Assembly (NCBI GenBank): GCA_003562605.1
Contig: PWUG01000168.1
Span: forward strand, 1 to 10,058
Length of the DNA stretch: 10,058 nt
From: Syntrophomonadaceae bacterium
GTDB taxonomy: Bacteria; Bacillota_D; Dethiobacteria; DTU022
Direction of reading: 5' to 3'
Part shown: piece after piece, positions 1 to 5,714 of the stretch
Numbering within the stretch: the first letter of the stretch is position 1
Layout: every line of letters begins with the position of its first letter
The notes under the pieces: model-generated
Databases searched by the model: none
Told to the model about the DNA's origin: nothing
What the model saw: only the letters and a program-made list of their open reading frames with translations
Position numbers and translations under genes: made by a program

Positions 1-488
1 AATATTTCTACCCCGAAGCGGCTCCAGGAAAGATCGGGCAGTTCTTCTACAAAGCTTCCCGCAAAGCCTCTCTGGCCGTTAAGAATGCCGAAATAACGAT
101 GGGCCAGATCAGTAATGGTTCTGCCGTCCCGGAAAACTCCCACGCTCATTGCTATTTCATTATCTTTTAAAAGGGGTGATAGCAGATTGTTTAAGTGGGA
201 ATGCTCCAGGTTGATCAGGTCGGCATCAACAAAAAGCCAGTAGTCAGCTTTACCCACGTAATTAATTCCTGCCTGAAGGGCAGCTCCTTTGCCGCGGTTA
301 GTGCCAAGAGAAACAAGTTCTACAGGGTACTCCCCGGCAGCAGAAGCTGTACCGTCTGTGGATCCGTCATCTATGACTACCACTTTCTTTCTTCCATTGG
401 GAGTGTAACTGCACAAAACTTCTAAAACTGCGCCGATACGCGGTCCTTCGTTAAAAGCAGGGACCAGAATGGCTATTTCTACATTCAT
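1..488 (-). CDS. Glycosyltransferase family 2 (GT-A fold), N-terminal part, cut by window edge
   Basis: Probable inverting glycosyltransferase that moves a sugar from a nucleotide-sugar donor; the acceptor cannot be told from the sequence. The visible 162 residues open with the GT2 signature ILVPAFNEG (about residues 7-15), then VVVIDDGSTDG (36-46), the NRGKGAALQAG segment (64-74) that follows the nucleotide pocket, and a metal-binding DAD (88-90). NGQRGF (137-142) resembles the acceptor-side SGQR-type motif of several polyprenyl-phosphate or phosphoglycerate glycosyltransferases. No membrane segment is seen in this part; the C-terminus lies beyond position 1. The ATG at 488 is preceded by AGGAGA at six bases, which fixes the start. 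It lies about 78 bp downstream of the B3/4-domain gene on the same strand and is probably cotranscribed with it. Family assignment is secure; substrate is not. Confidence 0.92.
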   Translation of the reverse strand, partial: MNVEIAILVPAFNEGPRIGAVLEVLCSYTPNGRKKVVVIDDGSTDGTASAAGEYPVELVSLGTNRGKGAALQAGINYVGKADYWLFVDADLINLEHSHLNNLLSPLLKDNEIAMSVGVFRDGRTITDLAHRYFGILNGQRGFAGSFVEELPDLSWSRFGVEI

Positions 489-566
489 TGGTAATCTCCT
501 TTTCTATACTAAAAAATTTTCTGACATTTATCTGGATACTGCCAGCGCAAGTCATGCAGGTTAAAT

Positions 567-1241
567 TCAGGCGGAATTATAGACCTGCTTGGTATCTGTT
601 TTTGACTTTTCGGATATAACTCGGATATAGGTTTCAATATCGTCAAGGTGCTGATAAACCAGGGCTTCTTTAATGCCGGGAGGTGCATATGCAGTAAACA
701 GCACCCGGGTTGTATCCTGGCTGATAGGTGTTCGCAGGTCAGGGCCCCTTAAGATGCTGGATAGGACACCTTCTGCGTCGGTTATTATCATATCGTTCCG
801 AACGGTGGTCAGATTTTTTCCGTTGATACCGGTGTATTGTTCTTTACCGGTTGACAACTTACATTCAAGGGGAAGGCTGATTTTTTTAAAATCATGGCCG
901 GCTGTCAGGAGCATATTCTTCAACTCCGCCGTGAACATAGCTTCCACCAGCGAGGATACATTCGGTATTGATTTTCCCCTGATCACAGATTCCAGCTGAT
1001 GTAAAACATGATAGCTGTATCCGAATTTTTTATAATATGCAACAAATGTGTCAATTGGATGGATGGACTTCAATTCATTTCGGGTTAATCCACTGTATTT
1101 TTCTCTTAACCTTTCCTCGAGCTCACGCTTGACCAGGTTTAACTTTTCGTGGGCAGGAAAGTTCTGAACATCCCTGATGATCAAAATACCGACAGAAGCG
1201 TTTGGATAATATCCAGACCACTCATTTTGCAGGGTAATCAT
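567..1241 (-). CDS. Solo B3/4-domain protein (phenylalanyl-tRNA synthetase beta editing-domain homologue)
   Basis: A 224-residue soluble protein resembling the stand-alone B3/4 domain family (COG3382 type). B3/4 is the part of the PheRS beta chain that edits misacylated tRNA. Visible hallmarks are HPIDTFVAYYKKFG (61-74), the following IRGKSIPNVSSLVEA segment (87-101), and a C-terminal half with RNDMIITDAEG (148-158) and TPISQDTTRVLFTAY (171-185). The rest of PheRS (B1, B2, B5, catalytic-like B6/7) is absent, so it is not a truncated synthetase. It has no signal peptide or membrane segment. The start is supported by AAGGGGA about six bases upstream and by an extended -10 promoter 27 bases upstream. 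In families of this type the role (free-standing editing, RNA binding or other) is not settled. It probably heads a small operon with the downstream glycosyltransferase. Family call good, function open. Confidence 0.85.
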   Translation of the reverse strand: MITLQNEWSGYYPNASVGILIIRDVQNFPAHEKLNLVKRELEERLREKYSGLTRNELKSIHPIDTFVAYYKKFGYSYHVLHQLESVIRGKSIPNVSSLVEAMFTAELKNMLLTAGHDFKKISLPLECKLSTGKEQYTGINGKNLTTVRNDMIITDAEGVLSSILRGPDLRTPISQDTTRVLFTAYAPPGIKEALVYQHLDDIETYIRVISEKSKTDTKQVYNSA

Positions 1242-1267
1242 TATTTTCCCCTTTTCGAATTTATTTT

Positions 1268-1276
1268 ATTATATCA
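1268..1276 (-). promoter_or_regulatory. Extended -10 promoter of the B3/4-domain gene
   Basis: On the minus strand positions 1276-1268 read TGATATAAT, a perfect extended -10 (TG-N-TATAAT). It lies 27 bases before the ATG at 1241, leaving room for a short leader holding the ribosome site. No convincing -35 hexamer is found at 16-18 bases, which is usual for extended -10 promoters. Confidence 0.6.
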
Positions 1277-1324
1277 TTTTACCGATAATGCAATTGCCGG
1301 CATCGGCAGGAACGAGAAGCTTAT

Positions 1325-1393
1325 ATGGCGAAAACATTCAAGGTCATCGGCTTGAACGGGGAACAACTCACTGTTTGCAGAGTCTCCAGATAA
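1325..1393 (+). CDS. Possible 22-residue small protein or leader peptide upstream of purC
   Basis: An ATG at 1325 opens a 22-codon frame that ends with TAA at 1391-1393. It encodes MAKTFKVIGL followed by NGEQLTVCRVSR. The codon mix and the beta-strand-like pattern look protein-like. The ribosome site is weak: AGGAA at 1308-1312 is 12 bases away, and only GAGAAG lies nearer. It sits between the divergent B3/4 promoter and purC. It could be a small protein, a leader peptide, a gene remnant, or chance. I recognise no family. The call is tentative. Confidence 0.25.
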   Translation: MAKTFKVIGLNGEQLTVCRVSR

Positions 1394-1480
1394 CCGGAAA
1401 GATGTTACGGGTTAGAAGATTACTTGTAACGGAGATATCTAATGATATGTTTTTAAAATAATAGATAGGAGTTTTGCTTT

Positions 1481-2173
1481 ATGAAGCTGGTTTACACAGG
1501 AAAAACCAAGGATGTTTACACCCTTGAGGACGGCAATTACTTGCTAAAGTTTAAAGATGATGTAACCGGGGAAGGCGGGGTATTTGATCCGGGTGCCAAT
1601 AAGGTAGATTTTGCCATTGAAGGGGCCGGCAGGGCAGGGCTGCGCTTAACCAAGATGTTTTTCGAGCTTTTAGAAAATAAGGCTATACCGACCCACTTTG
1701 TTGATGCTGATATCGAAAAAGCAACTATGACTGTCAGGCCTGCTGCTGTATTCGGGAACGGAGTTGAGGTGATCTGCCGTTACCGGGCTGTTGGAAGCTT
1801 TATGCGTCGTTACGGCATGTATGCCAGGGAAGGGCAACCGCTGGACGCCTATGTGGAATTTACACTCAAAGACGATGAACGTGAAGATCCGCTTATCACT
1901 GAGGATGCTTTGGAAATGCTGGGCCTGCTCTCTAAAGAGGAATCTGAGACCATTAAAGAATTAACCAGAAAAATATGCGGAATAATCAAGGCAGAACTGG
2001 CTAACAAGGATATCGAACTATACGATATAAAACTGGAATTCGGCCGGATCGGTGACAGCGGGCAGATTGTTTTAATTGATGAAATATCCGGCGGAAATAT
2101 GAGAGCCTATAAAAACGATCTGCGTGTGGAACCGCTGGAACTGGAGAGGATTCTTCTTAACGGGCAGGGATAA
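1481..2173 (+). CDS. purC: Phosphoribosylaminoimidazole-succinocarboxamide synthase (SAICAR synthetase)
   Basis: Catalyses the ATP-dependent joining of aspartate to CAIR to give SAICAR in de novo purine synthesis; cytoplasmic. The 230-residue length matches the compact bacterial form. Visible markers are YTGKTKDVY at residues 5-13 (ATP-binding glycine/lysine segment), the EGAGRAGLRL stretch near 47-56, the CRYRAVGSFMRRYGM region that binds the nucleotide substrate, DDEREDPLI (the aspartate-site loop), and the acidic DEISGGNMRAYKND near the C-terminus. The ATG at 1481 follows AGGAG at 1467-1471 with nine bases between. No other purine gene adjoins it, so here purC stands outside a pur operon. 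No purine riboswitch or PurR-type site is evident upstream. A weak promoter pair (TTGTAA 1424-1429, TATGTT 1446-1451) is possible but unconvincing. A hairpin with a T-run follows about 65 bp downstream. Confidence 0.97.
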   Translation: MKLVYTGKTKDVYTLEDGNYLLKFKDDVTGEGGVFDPGANKVDFAIEGAGRAGLRLTKMFFELLENKAIPTHFVDADIEKATMTVRPAAVFGNGVEVICRYRAVGSFMRRYGMYAREGQPLDAYVEFTLKDDEREDPLITEDALEMLGLLSKEESETIKELTRKICGIIKAELANKDIELYDIKLEFGRIGDSGQIVLIDEISGGNMRAYKNDLRVEPLELERILLNGQG

Positions 2174-2239
2174 GATGATAATTTGCCTATCTTTTGCCTC
2201 TTTGACCAGGCACGAGAAAATCTTTATTTTTTCGAAAAT

Positions 2240-2260
2240 ATGTCTTTTCAAGACATTTTT
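2240..2260 (+). terminator. Hairpin with T-run downstream of purC
   Basis: ATGTCTT (2240-2246), loop TTC, AAGACAT (2250-2256) form a perfect seven-pair stem, and five consecutive T end at 2260. The stem is AT-rich, so termination may be partial. It lies immediately upstream of, and may overlap the -35 region of, the promoter of the PilZ gene. Confidence 0.5.
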
Positions 2261-2264
2261 GGTA

Positions 2265-2273
2265 TGATATACT
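2265..2273 (+). promoter_or_regulatory. Extended -10 promoter of the PilZ gene
   Basis: TGATATACT at 2265-2273 is an extended -10 element (TG-N-TATACT, five of six core matches). The only -35 candidate at the right spacing is a weak TTTCAA. It would give a leader of about 130 bases before the ATG at 2410. Confidence 0.45.
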
Positions 2274-2301
2274 TAGTGAAACTAGTGAGATAATTAAGAT
2301 A

Positions 2302-2370
2302 AGGGGAGGTTCATCCGTCTGAAAACTTGCCAGCCTCTCTAAAGTTCCAACTTTAGCTACCTGTCTTTTT
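2302..2370 (+). promoter_or_regulatory. Potentially folded 5' leader of the PilZ gene
   Basis: CTAAAGTT-CC-AACTTTAG at 2339-2356 is a perfect inverted repeat. It is followed by TACCTGTCTTTTTG, which gives it a terminator-like outline. An upstream GGGAGG (about 2304-2309) can pair with CCTC at 2333-2336. This would suit an attenuator or other leader control. I compared it with the c-di-GMP riboswitch motifs and found no match, so no ligand is proposed. Confidence 0.3.
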
Positions 2371-2409
2371 GTGTAAGAATAGACGATGAAAGAATGAAGA
2401 GGTAAGCAG

Positions 2410-2739
2410 ATGTTGCAACTTAAGCCCGGCCAGAGGATGAAAGTATGGCATAAGGGAAGAGGAGCCTCTGCATTAGGCATCCTGATAGAGATGGCTGATA
2501 GTGAGCTGACCCTATCTTTGGAAGGTTCGATAACCCCTGAGCAAGGCGACATGCTGGTGCTCGAGATTCCCCAGGAAGAAGACGCCCTCTACATTCTTCA
2601 AGCCTCTTTTAAAGAGATTGGTCCGGGAGATACCTATACCTATGGAGGTTTTAGGGGAGCCTTACCGACGGCAGCGCCGCCAGTTTCCACGAATCCCCAC
2701 CAGGTTAAAAGCCAAGTACTTAAGGCTGTCGCTGAGTGA
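2410..2739 (+). CDS. YcgR-like protein, N-terminal domain half (frameshifted gene, part 1)
   Basis: This is the first half of what appears to be one c-di-GMP-binding, YcgR/flagellar-brake-type protein. From ATG 2410 the first ~70 residues (LKPGQRMKVWHKGRG at 4-18, then LTLSLEGSITPEQGDMLVLEI and ALYILQASFKEIG) form the beta-rich pattern of the YcgR N-terminal domain. After about position 2625 the frame loses sense (a Thr/Pro/Ala-rich tail) and stops at 2739. At the same place the +1 frame picks up the PilZ domain. Removing one G from the GGG at 2625-2627 would join the parts as KEIGPEIPIPMEVLGEPYRR. The ORF is preceded by a purine-rich AAGAGGTAAG ribosome site. It may be a pseudogene, a sequencing error, or two coupled products. 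Confidence 0.7.
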   Translation: MLQLKPGQRMKVWHKGRGASALGILIEMADSELTLSLEGSITPEQGDMLVLEIPQEEDALYILQASFKEIGPGDTYTYGGFRGALPTAAPPVSTNPHQVKSQVLKAVAE

Positions 2740-2986
2740 TGATGAACGTGAATATCTACAGGGGGAGATCCTGGATATCTCCAGCGGTGGGGCCCTTATT
2801 GCTGCGGAGGAACCCCTGGAAGTCAACAGCGAACTTATGCTTATGTTCGAGTTCCACCAGGGGATAAAAAAAGCCTTCAACACGAGCATCAGCAGTAAAG
2901 TGGTTCGAAAACACCAGGGCCGGGTGCCCGGTGAAAACACTTACGGGGTTGAATTCAAAAGGCGCCTTGCCTTTTTGGAAGCATAG
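2618..2986 (+). CDS. PilZ domain (c-di-GMP receptor) half (frameshifted gene, part 2)
   Basis: Carries a complete PilZ c-di-GMP-binding core. The arginine motif RxxxR is present as RQFPR (residues 21-25 counted from the TTG at 2618), in the usual RRQRRQFPRIPTRL setting. The D/NxSxxG motif is DISSGG (53-58). A later beta strand ends in GENTYGVEFKRR. No ribosome site precedes the TTG at 2618, and this frame is open upstream only to the TAA at 2531-2533. Independent translation is therefore unlikely; the domain most naturally continues the N-terminal half that begins at 2410. Such proteins sense c-di-GMP and, in YcgR, slow flagellar motors. No flagellar gene is in the window, so the target is unknown. 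Confidence 0.75.
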   Translation: MVREIPIPMEVLGEPYRRQRRQFPRIPTRLKAKYLRLSLSDDEREYLQGEILDISSGGALIAAEEPLEVNSELMLMFEFHQGIKKAFNTSISSKVVRKHQGRVPGENTYGVEFKRRLAFLEA

Positions 2987-3027
2987 AAAGATTAACCCCA
3001 TATGCTAAAAGCTTATAAGGAAGGCCT

Positions 3028-3058
3028 TGGCACCGGTATCAAATGAACTGGTGTTGTT
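3028..3058 (+). terminator. Possible terminator after the PilZ gene
   Basis: CACCGGT (3031-3037) and ACTGGTG (3047-3053) form a seven-pair stem with one G-U pair around a nine-base loop. TTGTTTAT follows. The T-tract is interrupted, so efficiency is uncertain. Confidence 0.4.
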
Positions 3059-3070
3059 TATGTGTACGGG

Positions 3071-3076
3071 TATAAT
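3071..3076 (+). promoter_or_regulatory. Consensus -10 (TATAAT) upstream of the EamA permease gene
   Basis: A perfect TATAAT lies 128 bases before the ATG at 3204. No good -35 hexamer is found 16-18 bases upstream, so the assignment rests on the -10 alone and on its position just after the presumed PilZ terminator. Confidence 0.3.
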
Positions 3077-3203
3077 TGGAATTATGTGATACCTGGTTTA
3101 GGATTAATATGTTCTATCTTGTTGTAGATATATAGGGGATGTTTTTCTGATTTTCTGGCTAAACGGCATATAAAGACTTTACTTGCATAAGGTGGGATAA
3201 AGT

Positions 3204-4121
3204 ATGGCGAAATTTCTATATGCCTGGAAAACGCAAATAGGATACCTGCAGATAATATCAGCGGCATTGATTTGGGGGACCTATGGGCTTTTTGTCCGGG
3301 TGTTGGATTATTCTCCGGAATATATACTGTTTTACCGATTTTTTTTTGGTTTAATCGGACTGCTAGTTTTTATATCAATTAAGGATGGACTGGCCTCGTT
3401 AAAACCGGCACTAATTCATTGGAGATGGATGATCATTCCTGCCCTCTTAACCGGCCTGTCCTGGCTGGCTTATACATATTCGCTTTCATACACCAGTGTG
3501 GCTAATGCGGCTTTTCTAATCTATACCGCTCCTGTTTTTACCGTAATCTTTGCACCATTAATTCTGAAGGAGAAACTGGAGTTCAGGACCGTTGCAGCCC
3601 TTATGATTTCCCTGCTTGGCACGGCCGCAATTATGGGTTACAGCAGCCTTTTTAGCGACGGGGCAAGCTTTGTGGGTGACCTGTTTGCTCTTTTGGGCGG
3701 CATGACCTATGGATTCCTGGCATTATTCTTAAAAAAAGCGCCCCCCGGTGTGCTTGGACTTCCATCAAATATTATAATGTCAGGTTTGATTGCGCTGGCC
3801 CTGCTTCCCTTTGCTGTAATATCAATCAGCCAGTTTTCATGGAACGGAATCTTAATCTTGTTGGCTCTCGGTTTATTCCAACAAACATTTGGCGCAACTC
3901 TTTTCCATCTGGGATTACGAAAGGTAAAAGCACAGCATGCCGGAATTCTAACTTATGTAGAACCGCTGGCAGCTACTATCCTGGCGGCGCTTTTTTTATA
4001 CGAGGGCATTACAATAGGATCAATCCTGGGTGGTGCTTTGATTGTAACAGGTGGTTTGATTGTTGTGCTCAGGAGCAATTCACACCTTGCTGCCAGGCTG
4101 CCAAGGGGTAGGGGGTTTTGA
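3204..4121 (+). CDS. EamA/DMT-superfamily permease (drug/metabolite transporter)
   Basis: A 305-residue inner-membrane carrier with about ten hydrophobic helices arranged as two EamA repeats (about residues 15-145 and 155-292). The first repeat begins with LIWGTYGLFVRVLDYSPEY and contains the conserved AAFLIYTAPVFTVIFAPLIL stretch followed by KEKLEFRT. The second has the matching GILTYVEPLAATILAALFL followed by YEGIT. These paired 'P-x-E/K' signatures are typical of the family, which exports amino acids, metabolites or drugs. The substrate cannot be deduced. The start ATG follows AAGGTGG at 3189-3195. The gene has its own upstream gap and no same-strand partner, and converges on the nitroreductase gene with only nine bases between the ORFs. 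Confidence 0.93.
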   Translation: MAKFLYAWKTQIGYLQIISAALIWGTYGLFVRVLDYSPEYILFYRFFFGLIGLLVFISIKDGLASLKPALIHWRWMIIPALLTGLSWLAYTYSLSYTSVANAAFLIYTAPVFTVIFAPLILKEKLEFRTVAALMISLLGTAAIMGYSSLFSDGASFVGDLFALLGGMTYGFLALFLKKAPPGVLGLPSNIIMSGLIALALLPFAVISISQFSWNGILILLALGLFQQTFGATLFHLGLRKVKAQHAGILTYVEPLAATILAALFLYEGITIGSILGGALIVTGGLIVVLRSNSHLAARLPRGRGF

Positions 4122-4130
4122 GATCGGGTA

Positions 4131-4865
4131 CTACCTTAAACCGAAACCTTTACTCTTAAGAAATCCCCCGACTTGATCACGGGTTTTAGCCATCATGGCT
4201 CTTCCGCATCGTTTACTCCAGTTGACTTTCTTTTCTTCTTTGGTCCTTTCGAAATAATACTGGCGGATCAGATCATTGTATTCTGCCATTAATAAGTCGT
4301 CTCCGTCCTCGCTATACTGGTTTTCTTTATAGACAAGGCTTTTTGGCAGGCGCGGTTTCTGCAGATGCTTTTCAGCCGGATATCCCAGGCACATACCGAA
4401 AAGAGGAGATACAAGCTCAGGCAATTCCAGGAGATCACTGACAGCTTTTATATCATTCCGGATGCCGCCTATAAATACTCCGCCTAATCCCAGGGACTGG
4501 GCTGCGATGAATGCTTTCTGCGCTGCAAGGGACGCATCAATAGTAGCAACGAGTAACATTTCCATATTTCCCAGCACATTGGGATCGATCTCTTCCCAGT
4601 AGTTTTTACTGCGCTTTAAATTGGCACAGAAAACCAGGAATAGTGGGCATTCCACAACCCATTTCTGACCGCCTGCCACTTCTGAAATTATCCTGCGTTT
4701 GTCGGGATCTTTAACTTGAATAATTGAATAGGCCTGGAAATGACCGGAAGTAGCAGACCACTGGGCAGCTTCGATAATGGTATTTATTTTTTCCTCTTCA
4801 ATATTTCTATCCTCATATTTCCTGATCGATCTATGTGATTTTAACAATTCAATTGTTGGATTCAT
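4131..4865 (-). CDS. NfsA/FRP-type flavin-dependent nitroreductase (NADPH-dependent oxidoreductase)
   Basis: A 244-residue FMN enzyme of the oxygen-insensitive nitroreductase group (NfsA/NfrA/FRP-like), acting in the cytoplasm as a dimer. Visible family marks are HRSIRKY near residues 11-17 (FMN phosphate contact), SATSGHFQAYSII (37-49), GLGGVFIGGIRND in mid-protein, FGMCLGYP, and PRLPKSLVYKENQY, which is typical of the NfsA subgroup rather than the shorter NfsB type. The length fits NfsA. The native substrate is not predictable; relatives reduce nitroaromatics, quinones or FMN. The ATG at 4865 has AAGGAG seven bases upstream. Transcription starts from a near-consensus promoter whose spacer contains a palindrome, so repressor control is plausible. 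I see no clear terminator in the nine-base gap to the convergent permease. Confidence 0.92.
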   Translation of the reverse strand: MNPTIELLKSHRSIRKYEDRNIEEEKINTIIEAAQWSATSGHFQAYSIIQVKDPDKRRIISEVAGGQKWVVECPLFLVFCANLKRSKNYWEEIDPNVLGNMEMLLVATIDASLAAQKAFIAAQSLGLGGVFIGGIRNDIKAVSDLLELPELVSPLFGMCLGYPAEKHLQKPRLPKSLVYKENQYSEDGDDLLMAEYNDLIRQYYFERTKEEKKVNWSKRCGRAMMAKTRDQVGGFLKSKGFGLR

Positions 4866-4900
4866 ATGTAAACTCCTTTCGCAAAATTTACTTTGTAATA

Positions 4901-4929
4901 ATTCTAGGCTTAAGCCATGTAAATGTCAA
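4901..4929 (-). promoter_or_regulatory. Near-consensus sigma-A promoter of the nitroreductase gene
   Basis: On the minus strand TTGACA (4929-4924), a 17-base spacer, and TAGAAT (4906-4901) form a perfect -35 and a five-of-six -10 at ideal spacing. The -10 lies 35 bases before the ATG at 4865, which is a normal leader length. This is the strongest promoter in the window. Confidence 0.85.
4907..4916. promoter_or_regulatory. Candidate operator: 10-bp palindrome in the promoter spacer
   Basis: GGCTTAAGCC is a perfect ten-base palindrome that fills the promoter-proximal part of the spacer, directly against the -10 hexamer of the nitroreductase promoter. A protein bound here would block RNA polymerase. 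No regulator gene is adjacent, so the partner is unknown. Confidence 0.4.
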
Positions 4930-5080
4930 CGAAGTGTTGTTTAATGTGGATACCATTTTCTCCGTAAGTGCACAGGATAGGCCTTGTGGGGTGTTAGGTG
5001 CGGTCATCGGCAGAATAATCGCCAGATTCACCGGTAGTGAAACCTAAAACATAAAGGATTATTCAGTTATCGGGTTTAAT

Positions 5081-5086
5081 TATAAT
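5081..5086 (+). promoter_or_regulatory. Consensus -10 (TATAAT) of the yjbQ-like gene
   Basis: TATAAT lies 44 bases before the ATG at 5131, in an AT-rich stretch. A convincing -35 is missing (ATTATT at 17 bases). Position and consensus make it the best promoter candidate for the YjbQ-family gene. Confidence 0.4.
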
Positions 5087-5130
5087 GGTATGCTTTTTCT
5101 CCAGACATAAAATGAAATGAAGGAGAGAAA

Positions 5131-5535
5131 ATGATGCAGAAAATATTAAAGGTAAAAACCGCTGCCCGGGAAGGGCTATATGATATCACAGAAGTAGTTG
5201 GTGCTGTTGTGGCAGAAAGTGATATTCGCCAGGGAATTGTATCTGTATATGTCCAGGGCGCCACTGCCGGTATAATGATCCAGGAGAATTGGGATGACAG
5301 TGTCCAGAGGGATGTTATCAGCCTTCTGGGCAAATTAATTCCGCGGGGGGTTTGGGAGCATGACCGGCAGGATGGAAACGCGGATGCCCATTTAAAGGCG
5401 GGTATTGTCGGCCCGGGTGAGACGATTCCAATTGTTGATGGAAAAATGGGGCTTTCTACCTGGCAGAACATATTTCTTTGCGAGTTCGACGGCCCAAGGG
5501 AAGTTAGAAAAATTGTAATCACCGTTGCCAGTTGA
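5131..5535 (+). CDS. YjbQ/UPF0047-family protein
   Basis: A 134-residue small cytoplasmic protein of the widely conserved YjbQ (UPF0047) family. Members of this family were reported to have weak thiamine-phosphate-synthase activity, but the true role is not settled. Conserved segments seen here are GIMIQENWDD (47-56), WEHDRQDGNADAHLKAGIVG (75-94) with the metal- or phosphate-site histidines H77 and H87, and MGLSTWQNIFLCEFDGPRE (106-124). The length is normal, so the gene appears intact. The start is the first of two adjacent ATG codons, six to nine bases after AAGGAGAG. It is divergent from the nitroreductase gene. The next plus-strand gene begins 179 bp downstream with no clear terminator between, so readthrough is possible. 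Confidence 0.93.
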   Translation: MMQKILKVKTAAREGLYDITEVVGAVVAESDIRQGIVSVYVQGATAGIMIQENWDDSVQRDVISLLGKLIPRGVWEHDRQDGNADAHLKAGIVGPGETIPIVDGKMGLSTWQNIFLCEFDGPREVRKIVITVAS

Positions 5536-5714
5536 CAGTAATGAAGAATTAAAAGGGAACATCCCCGGTTTGCCTGCTGTCGGTTATTAGATAGAATTAT
5601 CAAGTCATTGAAAGAAATTTAATTTAATGATAAGCTTTAATCAGCCTGAAAGTAAATTAATTAAATCCATTATATGTAATTATATTAGTTTTTGAATAAG
5701 GGGTCGTGGGAAGA

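Noticed and set aside
1424..1451. purC promoter TTGTAA-N16-TATGTT
   Set aside because: Both hexamers are weak matches and other AT-rich options exist nearby; not strong enough for a feature.
1301..1460. Purine riboswitch or attenuator ahead of purC
   Set aside because: There is no purine-aptamer core and no terminator-like hairpin close to the start codon.
2274..2409. c-di-GMP riboswitch upstream of the PilZ gene
   Set aside because: The conserved cores of the class I and class II aptamers are not present, so only a generic structured leader is claimed.
2187..2552. 121-codon minus-strand frame over the purC-PilZ gap and the start of the PilZ gene
   Set aside because: It overlaps the terminator, promoter and N-terminal coding part of the PilZ gene, has no ribosome site, and shows no protein-like pattern.
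3839..4111. 90-codon plus-strand frame inside the EamA permease gene
   Set aside because: It is an out-of-frame shadow of the second EamA repeat, which is intact in the main frame.
4110..4145. Shared terminator between the convergent permease and nitroreductase genes
   Set aside because: Only a five-base GGTAG/CTACC pairing with a long loop is found, without a T-run; not convincing.
4835..5047. 70-codon plus-strand frame starting inside the nitroreductase gene
   Set aside because: It begins in antisense to the nitroreductase, crosses its promoter, and has no ribosome site; only the final part looks coding-like and is listed as a weak finding.
5076..5603. 175-codon minus-strand frame opposite the YjbQ gene
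   Set aside because: The plus strand holds a complete, conserved YjbQ protein; the antisense frame has no family features and no ribosome site.
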